NCBI RefSeq assembly: GCF_003605475.1
Contig: NZ_RAHX01000001.1
Location: 1,550,001-1,614,000 of the forward strand
Direction of reading: 5' to 3'
From: Aurantiacibacter aquimixticola
GTDB taxonomy: Bacteria; Pseudomonadota; Alphaproteobacteria; Sphingomonadales; Sphingomonadaceae
Length of the DNA: 64,000 nucleotides
The notes beneath the pieces were generated by a model. The model was not told the DNA's origin and ran no database searches. It saw only the letters and a list, made by a program, of their open reading frames with translations. Numbering within the stretch: position 1 is the first letter of the stretch; each line of letters begins with the position of its first letter. The position numbers and the translations under genes are program-made. Shown here one piece after another: positions 44,305-54,930 of the stretch.

Positions 44305-45372
44305 ATGAGCGACTTATTCGACGGCATCGGCACGGCGAGTGAAGGCGGCCTGTTCGCCCGCGCGCTGGAACCCGATTCGGGGGCAAAGCGACCACATCCC
44401 GACCAACCCGATGCGTGTAGAAATTGCGGGACGGAACTGACCGGCGCTTACTGCCAAGCCTGCGGACAAAGAGGTCATCTGCACCGTACGATCGGCGCAT
44501 TCGTGCACGAATTGCTGCATGGCGCGTTGCATTTCGAAGGGAAGTTCTGGCGCACGCTTCCGATGCTCGTTTTCAGGCCGGGCAAGCTGACGCGGCGCTA
44601 TATCGACGGGGAACGGGCGCGCTTCGTTTCGCCAATGGCGCTCTTCCTCTTCACCGTCTTTCTGATGTTCGCGATCTTCCAGATGCTCGGCATAACGGCG
44701 CCGGCCGATCTGGACCGATCAGGTGTCGATACGGCCCGGACAGCGGCTGTAGAGGCATTGGCCGAAGCTCGCACGGAGCGCGACGCTCTTGCGCAAGAAG
44801 GGTCGTCGGAAGCAGCAGAAAATCTCGACGATCGCATCGACAAGCTCAATGACGCTATCCGTCAGATCGACGAAGGTGAGAATTATGCCTTCACAGGGAA
44901 AGGCGGCAACACGTTCAGCCAGCAGATCAACCTGACCGGTATCGATTTCATCGATCGCGGTATCGTCAAGAAGTGGCGCACCAACCCCAGCCTCATGCTC
45001 TACAAGCTGCAGGCGAACGGGTACAAATTCAGCTGGTTGCTGATACCGATCTCGATACCGTTCGTCTGGCTTCTCTTCGCCTGGAAACGGCGCTTCAAAG
45101 CTTACGATCACGCGATTTTCGTTACCTATTCGATCAGCTTCGTCACGCTTATGTTCATCGTCACATCGGCGCTCGTGATCATTGGACCGGTTGGAGCCGT
45201 GATCGCGGGCTTCCTACCCTTGGTCGTGCCGGTCCACCTCTATAAACAGCTTCGCCACGCATATGGATTGTCGCGCTTTTCGGCATTCTGGCGATTGATG
45301 GTGCTGAGCGTCTTTATCTGGATCGTCGTGATCCTGTTCCTGCAGGTCCTGCTGATGCTGGGAGCGTTTTAA
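44305..45372 (+). CDS. DUF3667-type zinc-ribbon membrane protein
   Basis: The 355-residue protein has an N-terminal zinc ribbon ('CRNCGTELTGAYCQACGQ', two CxxC pairs), then 'HELLHGALHFEGKFWRTLPM' and 'FRPGKLTRRYIDGERARFVS', the DUF3667 signature. About four membrane helices follow, with a soluble, Glu/Asp-rich coiled-coil insert (about residues 135-200) in the first inter-helix loop. Function is unknown. Its end overlaps the convergent DUF3072 gene by four bases. Confidence 0.85.
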   Translation: MSDLFDGIGTASEGGLFARALEPDSGAKRPHPDQPDACRNCGTELTGAYCQACGQRGHLHRTIGAFVHELLHGALHFEGKFWRTLPMLVFRPGKLTRRYIDGERARFVSPMALFLFTVFLMFAIFQMLGITAPADLDRSGVDTARTAAVEALAEARTERDALAQEGSSEAAENLDDRIDKLNDAIRQIDEGENYAFTGKGGNTFSQQINLTGIDFIDRGIVKKWRTNPSLMLYKLQANGYKFSWLLIPISIPFVWLLFAWKRRFKAYDHAIFVTYSISFVTLMFIVTSALVIIGPVGAVIAGFLPLVVPVHLYKQLRHAYGLSRFSAFWRLMVLSVFIWIVVILFLQVLLMLGAF

Positions 45373-45602
45373 CCGCCGCGACCAGTCTTGTCCTGCAATG
45401 CGTCGATACGCTTGGACGCCTCCGCCTTCGTCAACGACGTGTCATAGGCATCGGGTTGGCCGGCCTCTTCGCTCAGCGTCTTGAGGTAGCTCGCCTGCGC
45501 GCCGGTCATGCGCTCATCGCCAGTGGTCCAGTTTTCGGGATCCTTTTCGGCATTGGAGACCGGATCGGACTTGGGGGTGTCACTCGGCTTCGGGGCTGTC
45601 AT
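45369..45602 (-). CDS. DUF3072-type small protein
   Basis: The 77-residue hydrophilic protein carries the DUF3072 pattern 'PENWTTGDERMTGAQASYLK' followed by 'TLSEEAGQPDAYDTSLTKAE' and 'ASKRIDALQ'. The N terminus is Pro/Ser/Asp-rich and likely disordered. Function is unknown. Confidence 0.85.
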   Translation of the reverse strand: MTAPKPSDTPKSDPVSNAEKDPENWTTGDERMTGAQASYLKTLSEEAGQPDAYDTSLTKAEASKRIDALQDKTGRGG

Positions 45603-45663
45603 GGTTCAAACTCCTTTGCCCGATCAACGGCAGAGTTCTTGCTATGTTCCCATCCGATGAGCG

Positions 45664-45945
45664 TCATTCCTCGCGAGAGAGATCGTCGCCAGTGATCGGC
45701 GCGGGGCCGGGCTCTTCGTTATCGCCCGCTTCCAGCCTTTCGCTCAATTCGCCCGCGCCTTCACTGATCTCGCGCGTCGCATCGATCGCACCTTCCTCGA
45801 TTTCTTCACCGATCACTTCAGCATTGGCGGCGGTGTCGCGAACCGCGCCTTCGGCGGCAGCTTCGGCGCGCTCTTCGGTCTCTTGCGAGCAGGCCGCGAG
45901 AGCAAGCAAAGCGGCGGCGGAAAGGACGGTGTTGCGAATCGACAT
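45664..45945 (-). CDS. Small acidic lipoprotein
   Basis: The 93-residue product has a lipoprotein signal ('MSIRNTVLSAAALLALAACS') with Cys at residue 19, followed by an almost entirely helical, Ala/Glu-rich mature region. Start ATG 45945 is set by AGGAG seven bases upstream. It resembles short entericidin-like or stress lipoproteins in layout only, and the role is unknown. It lies downstream of ftsH on the same strand beyond a strong hairpin. Confidence 0.75.
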   Translation of the reverse strand: MSIRNTVLSAAALLALAACSQETEERAEAAAEGAVRDTAANAEVIGEEIEEGAIDATREISEGAGELSERLEAGDNEEPGPAPITGDDLSREE

Positions 45946-46011
45946 GTGAACACTCCTGATGGCGGTCGCGACTACAACGCGCCACCCGCCCGGCGGTGCC
46001 CGCAAACGGAA

Positions 46012-46037
46012 GGGGCGGCGCATCGCTGCGCCGCCCC
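46012..46037 (-). terminator. Hairpin terminator after ftsH
   Basis: Perfect 11-bp arms (GGGGCGGCGCA and TGCGCCGCCCC) flank a four-base loop. Read on the minus strand the downstream T content is weak (TTCCGTTT), so termination may be partial. Confidence 0.6.
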
Positions 46038-46065
46038 CACGTAGATCGAAGCTGTTCAAGCGCGG

Positions 46066-48015
<1,950 letters not shown>

Positions 48016-48295
48016 GTGGAAGGGTGTCCTTTCACCAAGCAATGTAGGCGCGAGGCGGTGAATGGCAAGATAACGGCGATACCCCTTTTGGTGCGGGATG
48101 CGGATTGGGGGGTGTGACAAGTGTGACAGTGTTCAAGAGAGGAAAAACGGAGCCGCCATTCGTGGGCGAGAAGTGGCGAAAATCCGGGGCTGTCGATCTT
48201 TCCAGTCATCGCGAAAGCTCTGCCGATCCCAAGGCTCTGTAGGACAGCGGAAAGCGCGGTGGCGTCAAGCTCCCCAATCACATTGACAAGGTCGC
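48016..48295 (-). promoter_or_regulatory. Intergenic region upstream of ftsH
   Basis: These bases separate divergent ftsH and the membrane-protein operon. The stretch presumably holds the ftsH promoter, but I could not assign clear -35/-10 boxes on the minus strand. No gene is supported; the open frame that continues upstream of ftsH lacks family sequence. Confidence 0.35.
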
Positions 48296-48324
48296 TTGAC
48301 ACACGCGCGAATCCTGTCTAGGTT
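48296..48324 (+). promoter_or_regulatory. Sigma-70 type promoter of the membrane-protein/XRE operon
   Basis: A perfect -35 TTGACA (48296-48301) and TAGGTT (48319-48324) are 17 bases apart and 28 bases before the first start codon. Confidence 0.7.
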
Positions 48325-48352
48325 CCTTTACATCACTTCAAGGGAGCTTGAC

Positions 48353-48535
48353 ATGAGCGATATTCAAAAAGCGCTTCTCTGGGCCTCGGCAATGATCGTC
48401 CTGGCACTGGCCGTTGCTGCCGGTCTCGTGAGCGAGAGCACAGCCACGCCGTTCTTCTACACCATCCCCGCGCTCGCCGTGGCGACATCGTCGCGCACGC
48501 GCTCCTGCGGGATTTTCGCACGGAGGAAGACATGA
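48353..48535 (+). CDS. Small two-helix membrane protein (operon gene 1)
   Basis: The 60-residue product (start ATG 48353, AGGG upstream) begins 'MSDIQKALLWASAMIVLALA' and continues through two hydrophobic segments to a basic tail with 'SCGIFARRKT'. Its stop overlaps the next start (ATGA). It is the first gene of four coupled ORFs read from the promoter at 48296. Function is unknown. Confidence 0.7.
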   Translation: MSDIQKALLWASAMIVLALAVAAGLVSESTATPFFYTIPALAVATSSRTRSCGIFARRKT

Positions 48536-49119
48536 CCGTCACCACGCAAAGTAAGGCGAAGCCCGGTCTGTGGATCGGCCTCTTCTTCGCTAATGCCGCC
48601 GTCATCACGGTGCTGCATATCACCGATGCGATCAACGCTCCGACCTTCTGGATCGTCTTCGCGCTCAACTTCGTGCTGCTGATCCCGATCGTCAAATCGG
48701 GCAAACAATTGCAGGAACAAAAGGGCGCGATGACGCAAGCGATGCGCGATTACAATCGCCGCTTTCTAATCTGCAGCGCCATCTACTCGGTGCTGATGCT
48801 GGGAAGCGCTGGCATCGCGAACCGCATTGCAGACGGCTCTGCGCTTATGTGGGGTCTTGCACTCCTGCCCATGCTCCCGGCGTTCGGCATGATCTGGACG
48901 ATGATGCGCTACCTGCGCGAAGAGACAGACGAATATCAGCGGTACAAGGCCGTTCGTGCCTCGATGGTCGGGCTCGGTTTCGTGCTGGTGCTCGGAACAG
49001 GCTGGGGCTTTCTCGAGACATTCGGTCTCGTCCCGCACATCTGGGCATGGTGGGTATTTCCAGCCTGGGCCATCGGCCTCGCCTTCGGCATGATCGGCGC
49101 CGGTAAAGGAGAAGCATGA
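48532..49119 (+). CDS. Four-to-six-helix membrane protein (operon gene 2)
   Basis: The 195-residue protein has hydrophobic segments at about residues 13-30, 37-52, 80-95, 103-120, 145-163 and 168-187. Its C-terminal half ('EETDEYQRYKAV' then 'GTGWGFLETFGLVPHIWAWW') is repeated in the next gene's product ('EETDEFFRMLYV', 'AAVWGFLETYLPVPHIAAFW'), so genes 2 and 3 are paralogs. The function is not known. It is coupled by 4-base overlaps on both sides. Confidence 0.75.
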   Translation: MTVTTQSKAKPGLWIGLFFANAAVITVLHITDAINAPTFWIVFALNFVLLIPIVKSGKQLQEQKGAMTQAMRDYNRRFLICSAIYSVLMLGSAGIANRIADGSALMWGLALLPMLPAFGMIWTMMRYLREETDEYQRYKAVRASMVGLGFVLVLGTGWGFLETFGLVPHIWAWWVFPAWAIGLAFGMIGAGKGEA

Positions 49120-49547
49120 TGACCGCCCTCAGCAAACGCGCGACTGCCGCAACGCGTCGTTATTTCTGGCGCATAGCCGCCGCGATGGCCCTCTATCTCG
49201 GCTCGCTCTACGCCTGCGAAATTCTGATCGAGGATAACGGCCTCGCCGGGCCGGCTGCCTGTGCCCTCGCCGCCCTGCCCGGCCTCGCCTTCGCCGCCGT
49301 GCCGTGGATCTTTACCCGGCTGATCGTGGAGGAGACGGACGAGTTTTTCCGCATGCTCTATGTCCGCCAGCTGCTCGTGGCGAGCGGCCTGACGCTGACC
49401 GCAGCGGCCGTTTGGGGCTTCCTCGAAACCTACCTTCCGGTGCCGCATATCGCCGCCTTTTGGTGGCCGACGCTGTGGTGCTTTGGCTTGGGCGTGGGTG
49501 CAGTCTACAACAAGGTGACGATGGGCGTGGCGGGAGAGTGCAGGTGA
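49116..49547 (+). CDS. Membrane protein paralogous to operon gene 2 (operon gene 3)
   Basis: The 143-residue protein has four hydrophobic segments and shares the EETDE...GFLET...VPHI signature with the preceding product. The invariant acidic pair between helices and the 'FLET' helix are the main conserved features and may bind a ligand or partner. The gene ends in an overlap with the XRE regulator start (GTGA). Confidence 0.75.
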   Translation: MMTALSKRATAATRRYFWRIAAAMALYLGSLYACEILIEDNGLAGPAACALAALPGLAFAAVPWIFTRLIVEETDEFFRMLYVRQLLVASGLTLTAAAVWGFLETYLPVPHIAAFWWPTLWCFGLGVGAVYNKVTMGVAGECR

Positions 49548-49756
49548 ACAATCGCCTCCGCGTGCTTCGCGCAGAGCGGCAATGGAGCCAGCAGGACCTT
49601 GCGGACCGTCTGGAAGTCAGCCGCCAGAGCGTGAACGCCATCGAAACGGGCAAGTACGATCCCTCGCTCCCGCTCGCTTTCAAGATCGCCGACGTGTTCG
49701 AACTGGCGATCGAGGAGATTTTTCTTCGCGACGTGGCCGAACAGGCCGCCGAGTAG
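49544..49756 (+). CDS. XRE/Cro-type small transcriptional regulator (operon gene 4)
   Basis: The 70-residue protein from GTG 49544 is a stand-alone helix-turn-helix of the YozG/Cro type: 'NNRLRVLRAERQWSQQDLAD', 'RLEVSRQSVNAIETGKYDPS' and 'LPLAFKIADVFELAIEEIFL'. Encoding such a regulator as the last gene of a membrane-protein operon suggests autoregulation of the operon. The longer frame upstream is a shadow of gene 3. Confidence 0.9.
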   Translation: MNNRLRVLRAERQWSQQDLADRLEVSRQSVNAIETGKYDPSLPLAFKIADVFELAIEEIFLRDVAEQAAE

Positions 49757-49775
49757 ACCCTACAGGATATCCGAC

Positions 49776-50693
49776 ATGATATGCACTTATCGAACGGCGC
49801 GCTTCGCCGTGCTCTCCACGCTCGCCCTGCTTCTGGGCCTCGCAATCCTTCTCACACCGCGATCCGCCAGCGCGCAGGAGGCTTTCGAACCGGCGCGCTT
49901 CTCGGTCGAGGTGACGGGCGAAGGACCGGATGCGATCTTCATCCCGGGCCTCTCGACCAGCCGCGAGGTCTGGCGCGACGCGGTGGCGGACCTCGAAGGC
50001 TACCGCGTGCATCTGGTGCAGGTGCGCGGCTTCGGAGAGGATGCGGGTATGAACGCCCAGGGAGAAGTGCTCGTGCCGCTGGTTGCGGAGCTTGCCCGCT
50101 ACATCGAGGCCGAACAGATGGAAGCGCCCGCCATTATCGGCCACTCGGTCGGCGGGCTCACCGCGATGACGCTGGCGGCAAAGCACCCTGACCTGCCGGG
50201 TCGGGTGATGATCGTCGATGCCTTGCCCTGGATCGCGCATATCTTCGTGCCGCCGGGCACCGAGCCTCAGATGGACGCCATGCTCGCGCGCGGCGAGATG
50301 ATGCGAAGGATGATGGCAGGCGGCTGGACGGGCCAACGCGGCCCCGGCGCGCCGGAACAGATGCTCCGCACGCAGATCGCCGACCCGGCCAGCATGCCGC
50401 GCCTGCTCGAGATTACCGACGGCGTCGATACGCGGGTGAGCGGTCAGCTTATTTACGACGCACTGACAGCGGATATGCGCGAAAACATCGCCTCAATCAC
50501 CGCGCCCGTCACCGTAATGGTGCCGGTGCGACCCGATTTCCTGCCCGCTGCAACCGTCGAACGCTTCTACCGCGCACAATATGCAGCGTTGCCGGACGCA
50601 GACTTCGTCACCATCGCGCATGCGGGCCACTTCGTGATGCTCGACCAGCCCGACGAATTTCGTGATGCGCTGGCGGTGTTTCTGGCCGACTAG
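49776..50693 (+). CDS. Secreted alpha/beta hydrolase
   Basis: The 305-residue protein has a signal peptide (about residues 1-33, ending 'SASAQE'). The alpha/beta hydrolase core shows an oxyanion-type 'IFIPGLSTSREVWRDAV', the nucleophile elbow 'IIGHSVGGLTAMTLAAKHPD' and the catalytic His in 'IAHAGHFVMLDQPDEF'; the acid probably lies near 'VMVPVRPDF'. It is exported, so it likely acts on a periplasmic ester or amide. The substrate is unknown. The gene lies 19 bases after the XRE gene and may share its transcript. Confidence 0.88.
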   Translation: MICTYRTARFAVLSTLALLLGLAILLTPRSASAQEAFEPARFSVEVTGEGPDAIFIPGLSTSREVWRDAVADLEGYRVHLVQVRGFGEDAGMNAQGEVLVPLVAELARYIEAEQMEAPAIIGHSVGGLTAMTLAAKHPDLPGRVMIVDALPWIAHIFVPPGTEPQMDAMLARGEMMRRMMAGGWTGQRGPGAPEQMLRTQIADPASMPRLLEITDGVDTRVSGQLIYDALTADMRENIASITAPVTVMVPVRPDFLPAATVERFYRAQYAALPDADFVTIAHAGHFVMLDQPDEFRDALAVFLAD

Positions 50694-51682
50694 AAAAGCG
50701 TCTGGCGGATCGGCACTTGCAGCCCGGCCTGCTCGGCAATCATGCCGATCCACTGCGCGACCTGTTCGCATTCCTGATCGAACGCGGCGGAGGGTTTGGC
50801 GTTCTCCGCCGCTTGGCCGAATTTGCCACCGAGTTTGGCATGTTTTGCAAAGATCGGTCCGTCAACGACCCTCCCAATCGCATTCGTTTCGTGTTCGAGA
50901 CCGGCGAGATCGAGAAGGGCTTCCAGCGTTTTTGCCCGCTCGACATCGAAGCGATCACCGTCCAGCGTTCGAAAACGCTCTCCCTCGCGGCTGCCCGCCA
51001 GCCCGGCGAACATTCGTTGCGAAAGGAACCAGGCGAGGCCCGCGGCCTGCAGGTCCGTCATCGCGAATTGCTCGCGCGCATCCATGCCGAGGTCCATTCC
51101 AGCATAGGACATGACCTCGAGATAAAGCTGGCGCCCCCAGCGCCGCCCCATCAGCGCGCGCTTGTCGACCGAGCGCAGGAATGCGGGAAGGCGGTTCGTC
51201 ATCAGCACCGCCTTTGCGTGCGGACATGCCGCGAGCAGCGCCGGGATCAGCATATTGGCGTGGTTCGTCGGCTTGACGAAGACCGCGTCCGCATCCGGCC
51301 ACGGACGCGACAGCAGGTCGCAGACCGGCTTCACCAGAGCGCGGCCGGCCTCGCCCGTACCGGCAAGCTGCGTGAGGATGCGCGGCTCCGCCATGCCGAC
51401 GCTTACGCTATCGATATTGAGTGCGCGCACCAGCAAGGTGGACCGGCAGAAGGCCGTGTGAAAGATGAAATGGAGTGCGCCCGTATCGACGGTCATCCCG
51501 CGCACGGCATCAAGCGCGAGCCACGCTTCGCCCTGCGCTTCCTCTGTCGTCAGGTCGCCCAGAAAGCCTGTCGCGCTCAACCTTTCGCGCGTGATGCGCA
51601 GGAATTGCATCCGCCCGCCTGGCAGGTCGAGCGCGTGGGGCAGCCAGTGCGGATCGGCGGCGATGATGGCGGCGTCGGTCAT
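50690..51682 (-). CDS. Sulfotransferase-like P-loop protein
   Basis: The 330-residue cytosolic protein (start ATG 51682, MTDAAIIAADPHWLPHALDL) has a PAPS/P-loop-like segment 'FHTAFCRSTLLVRALN', followed by 'GMAEPRILTQL' and 'VFVKPTNHANMLIPALLAAC', an order seen in sulfotransferase-fold proteins. Sulfotransferases use PAPS from the same pathway as the CysDNC enzymes encoded 5 kb away, but that link is only suggestive. It overlaps the convergent hydrolase gene by four bases. Confidence 0.5.
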   Translation of the reverse strand: MTDAAIIAADPHWLPHALDLPGGRMQFLRITRERLSATGFLGDLTTEEAQGEAWLALDAVRGMTVDTGALHFIFHTAFCRSTLLVRALNIDSVSVGMAEPRILTQLAGTGEAGRALVKPVCDLLSRPWPDADAVFVKPTNHANMLIPALLAACPHAKAVLMTNRLPAFLRSVDKRALMGRRWGRQLYLEVMSYAGMDLGMDAREQFAMTDLQAAGLAWFLSQRMFAGLAGSREGERFRTLDGDRFDVERAKTLEALLDLAGLEHETNAIGRVVDGPIFAKHAKLGGKFGQAAENAKPSAAFDQECEQVAQWIGMIAEQAGLQVPIRQTLF

Positions 51683-51794
51683 GCAGTGCGAAGCCCTAGC
51701 GGCTGATGCGCGGGGTGGAAATGCCGGTGCCTTTGTGCAAATCGCATTCGCCGAGCGGAATCGCGTTCTGCGATTGCCGGAAGAAGGGTGCGCA

Positions 51795-52598
51795 ATGCTT
51801 CTGCCAATACGGGCGGTCGAGAAGGTCTGGGGCCGCGACACGATGCCAGCGCCTTTCGTGGCGCCCGAAGGAAAGCGGATCGGCGAAATCTGGTTCGAGC
51901 CGCCCGAGGCGTTGCCCGAGCTGCTTGTAAAATATCTCTTCACGAGCGGAAAACTGTCCGTTCAGTGCCATCCCGATGACGACCAGGCAGAGGCCGCCGG
52001 GCTGGGCCGTGCAGGCAAGGAAGAATGCTGGCTGGTGCTCGATGCCGAGCCGGGCGCGACCCTCGGCATCGGGTTCCGTGACAATGTGTCGGCCGAAGCG
52101 ATGCGCGCCGCAGCCCTGGACGGGTCGATAGAGGACATGTTGGCGTGGCATGAGGTGCAGGCCGGGGACTTTTTCTACATTCCTGCCGGAACCGTCCACG
52201 CCATCGGGCCGGGCTGCGCAATCGTCGAAGTGCAGCAGAATTCCGACATCACCTATCGCCTCTACGATTATGGACGCGCGCGCGAACTTCACCTCGATGA
52301 CGGCATAGCCGTAGCGCGCGGCGCGCCGCATCCGCCCGGGCATCGCAGCGCGATACCGGCAAGCGGACATGCGAGCCTTGTCGATGGGCCGCATTTCACG
52401 CTCGACCTGGTGGACGGCGTGGCCGACGACGCGCTGCTCTACGCCTATTCGCGCCCCTTGCTGGTGCTGCCCCTGTCGGGCGAAGTTCTAGTTGAGGGCG
52501 AAGTGGTGAAACCGGGCCAATGCGCGCTTAGCGCCGATCTCGCAGGCGCGACTTTCGCCCCCGAAGGCAAGGCACTGGTGACGGCGCCGGTCAGCTAG
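51795..52598 (+). CDS. manA: Class I mannose-6-phosphate isomerase
   Basis: The 267-residue protein starts at ATG 51795 (MLLPIRAVEKVWGRDTMP) and has the zinc/catalytic motifs of the short ManA form: 'KLSVQCHPDDDQA', 'KEECWLVLDAEPGA' and 'AGTVHAIGPGCAIVEVQQNS'. It interconverts mannose-6-P and fructose-6-P and so supplies GDP-mannose or feeds mannose into glycolysis. It is shorter than the E. coli enzyme (391 residues), as in related alphaproteobacterial forms that lack the C-terminal domain. The open frame from 51465 is not family-like before the ATG. Confidence 0.9.
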   Translation: MLLPIRAVEKVWGRDTMPAPFVAPEGKRIGEIWFEPPEALPELLVKYLFTSGKLSVQCHPDDDQAEAAGLGRAGKEECWLVLDAEPGATLGIGFRDNVSAEAMRAAALDGSIEDMLAWHEVQAGDFFYIPAGTVHAIGPGCAIVEVQQNSDITYRLYDYGRARELHLDDGIAVARGAPHPPGHRSAIPASGHASLVDGPHFTLDLVDGVADDALLYAYSRPLLVLPLSGEVLVEGEVVKPGQCALSADLAGATFAPEGKALVTAPVS

Positions 52599-52602
52599 CG
52601 CC

Positions 52603-53955
52603 TCACATCACCCCGAAGGCCAGCATGGCGTCGGCGACCTTTTTAAACCCGGCGATATTCGCGCCTTTCACATAATCGACGTGGTCGTTCTCGGTGTCGC
52701 CGTGCTCCACGCATTTGTCGTGGATGTCTTCCATCAGATTGGCGAGCATGTCTTCCAGCTTTTCGCGTTGCCAGCTGATGCGCTCCGAATTCTGGCTCAT
52801 CTCCAGGCCCGACACCGCGACGCCGCCCGCATTGGCGGCCTTGCCCGGCGCCAGCGTCACCTTGGCCTCGCGCAGCACCTCGACCGCCTCCGCCGTGGTC
52901 GGCATGTTCGCACCCTCGACCACCGCCAGCACGTCGTTCTCGACCAGCTGCTTTGCCTCGTCCTTGCCGATCTCGTTCTGCGTCGCGCAGGGCATGGCGA
53001 TATCGGCATCGACGCCCCACGGCTCGCCGTCCTCATGAAACTCGACGCCTGAGTATTCCTCCGCATATTCGCTGATGCGCCCGCGCTTTTGGATCTTGAG
53101 CGTCTTGATCCAGTCGAGCTTTTCCTCGTCGATGCCGTCGGGATCGTGAACGAAACCGTCGCTGTCCGACAGGGTGAGCACTTTCGCGCCGAGATCGATC
53201 AGCTTTTCCGCCGCGTGCAGGGCGACATTGCCCGCGCCAGAAATGATAACGCTCTTGCCCTCGATCCCCTCATTCTTGCGCTTCAGCACATGCTCGAGAA
53301 AATGCACCGCGCCGTAGCCGGTCGCCTCCACCCGCATGGGGGAGCCGCCATATTCATTCGCCTTGCCCGTCAGCACGCCTTCCCAGCGATTGGTGAGCCG
53401 CTTGTACTGGCCGAAGAGATATCCGATTTCCCGGCTGCCGACGCCGATATCGCCGGCGGGGACATCAACATTCGGGCCGATATGGCGGTAAAGCTCCGTC
53501 ATGAAGCTCTGGCAGAAGCGCATCACTTCGCGGTCGGACTTGCCGTGCGGGTTGAAATTCGATCCGCCCTTCCCCCCGCCAAGCGGCAGACCGGTAAGCG
53601 AGTTCTTGAACGTCTGCTCGAAAGCGAGAAACTTGAGCACGCTTTCGGTCACGCTGGGATGAAAGCGCAGGCCGCCCTTGTACGGGCCGATCGCATTGTT
53701 GTTCTGCACGCGCCAGCCGCGCTCGACGCGGATATTGTGATCGTCATCCTCCCAGCACACGCGGAAGGAAATGATCTGGTCGGGCTCGGCAATCCGGCGC
53801 AGGATTTCGGCCTCGTGATATTCGCGCTTGTCCTGGATCCAGCTGAAAATGTCCTGCGACACCTCCCGCACCGCCTGCACGAATTCGTCCTGACCGGGAT
53901 TGCGCTTCTCGACCCCTTCCATGAAGGTATCGAAGTCGGGACACTTTGCGGACAT
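52603..53955 (-). CDS. gdhA: NADP-specific glutamate dehydrogenase
   Basis: GdhA reductively aminates 2-oxoglutarate with ammonia. The 450-residue length is typical of the hexameric NADP form. Motifs include 'GGLRFHPSVTESVLKFLAFE', the catalytic Lys region 'PLGGGKGGSNFNPHGKSDRE', 'DVPAGDIGVGSREIGYLFGQ' and the Rossmann 'VIISGAGNVALHAAEKL'. It converges with manA, leaving four bases between the stops. Confidence 0.97.
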   Translation of the reverse strand: MSAKCPDFDTFMEGVEKRNPGQDEFVQAVREVSQDIFSWIQDKREYHEAEILRRIAEPDQIISFRVCWEDDDHNIRVERGWRVQNNNAIGPYKGGLRFHPSVTESVLKFLAFEQTFKNSLTGLPLGGGKGGSNFNPHGKSDREVMRFCQSFMTELYRHIGPNVDVPAGDIGVGSREIGYLFGQYKRLTNRWEGVLTGKANEYGGSPMRVEATGYGAVHFLEHVLKRKNEGIEGKSVIISGAGNVALHAAEKLIDLGAKVLTLSDSDGFVHDPDGIDEEKLDWIKTLKIQKRGRISEYAEEYSGVEFHEDGEPWGVDADIAMPCATQNEIGKDEAKQLVENDVLAVVEGANMPTTAEAVEVLREAKVTLAPGKAANAGGVAVSGLEMSQNSERISWQREKLEDMLANLMEDIHDKCVEHGDTENDHVDYVKGANIAGFKKVADAMLAFGVM

Positions 53956-54020
53956 TTGCGGCTTCCTTCGCCTTGTTGCGGGTCAAGACAAAGGCGGCTG
54001 ACGGGCCGAAAGGTTCCGGG

Positions 54021-54890
54021 TCAGTATTCGGTAATGATGGCAGAGAAGTCGCGCGATCCGCTGCCCGCCGCATCGAACGCCTCGTAAAGTTCCTTGGCCT
54101 TGGTGCCGATGCGGGTGTCGACGCCTGCCGTCTCCGCCGCCTCCATCGCCAGCTTCAGGTCCTTCAGCATTAGCGCCGTGGCGAAGCCTCCCCTGTAGTC
54201 ATTGTCCGCCGGTGATTTTGGTCCGACGCCCGGCACGGGGCAGTAGGATGTCATGGACCAGCACTGGCCGGAACTGACGCTGGAAATGTCGTAGAATGTT
54301 TGCGGATCGAGGCCGAGCTTTTCGGCCATGGCGAAGGCCTCGGCGGTCCCGATCATCTGCACGGCGAGCAGCATGTTGTTGCAGATCTTGGCCGCCTGGC
54401 CATTGCCCGCATCGCCTGCGTGAATCACCGCCTTGCCCATCGCGCTCAGCACCGGCTCGGACGCTTTGAACCCCTCCTTGGTGCCGCCAACCATGAAGGT
54501 GAGAGTGCCGCCCTCCGCCGCCGCAATGCCGCCGGACACCGGCGCATCGACCATCGCATAGCCCTTTGCAGCCGCTGCTTCCGACACTTCGCGCGCGGTG
54601 GCGACGTCGATGGTCGAGCAATCGATAAGCACCGCGCCTTCGGGTGCATGGCCGATCACGCTGCCGGTATAAACCGATTTCACGATGCCGCCATTGGGCA
54701 ACATGGAGACGACCGCATCGACGCCGTCGCAGGCTTCGCTTGCATCGGTGAATGTCGTGCACCCCTTCGCTTCGGCTGCGGTGAGCGCATCGGCGGACAG
54801 GTCGAATGCGTGCACTGCGTGCCCCGCTTTCACAAGGTTCGCGGCCATTCCGCCGCCCATATTGCCAAGGCCGATAAATGCGATCTTCAT
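54021..54890 (-). CDS. mmsB: 3-hydroxyisobutyrate dehydrogenase
   Basis: MmsB oxidises 3-hydroxyisobutyrate to methylmalonate semialdehyde in valine breakdown. The 289-residue protein has the NAD site 'MKIAFIGLGNMGGGMAANLV', the substrate motif 'DAPVSGGIAAAEGGTLTFMV' and the catalytic Lys in 'GNGQAAKICNNMLLA'. Other beta-hydroxyacid dehydrogenases share these motifs, but the C-terminal 'CPVPGVGPKSPADNDYRGGF' is characteristic of MmsB. No other valine-degradation genes are adjacent. Confidence 0.93.
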   Translation of the reverse strand: MKIAFIGLGNMGGGMAANLVKAGHAVHAFDLSADALTAAEAKGCTTFTDASEACDGVDAVVSMLPNGGIVKSVYTGSVIGHAPEGAVLIDCSTIDVATAREVSEAAAAKGYAMVDAPVSGGIAAAEGGTLTFMVGGTKEGFKASEPVLSAMGKAVIHAGDAGNGQAAKICNNMLLAVQMIGTAEAFAMAEKLGLDPQTFYDISSVSSGQCWSMTSYCPVPGVGPKSPADNDYRGGFATALMLKDLKLAMEAAETAGVDTRIGTKAKELYEAFDAAGSGSRDFSAIITEY

Positions 54891-54930
54891 GTCTCTCTCC
54901 TTGCCGCCCCGCCTCTCATTTCAAGCGAAA

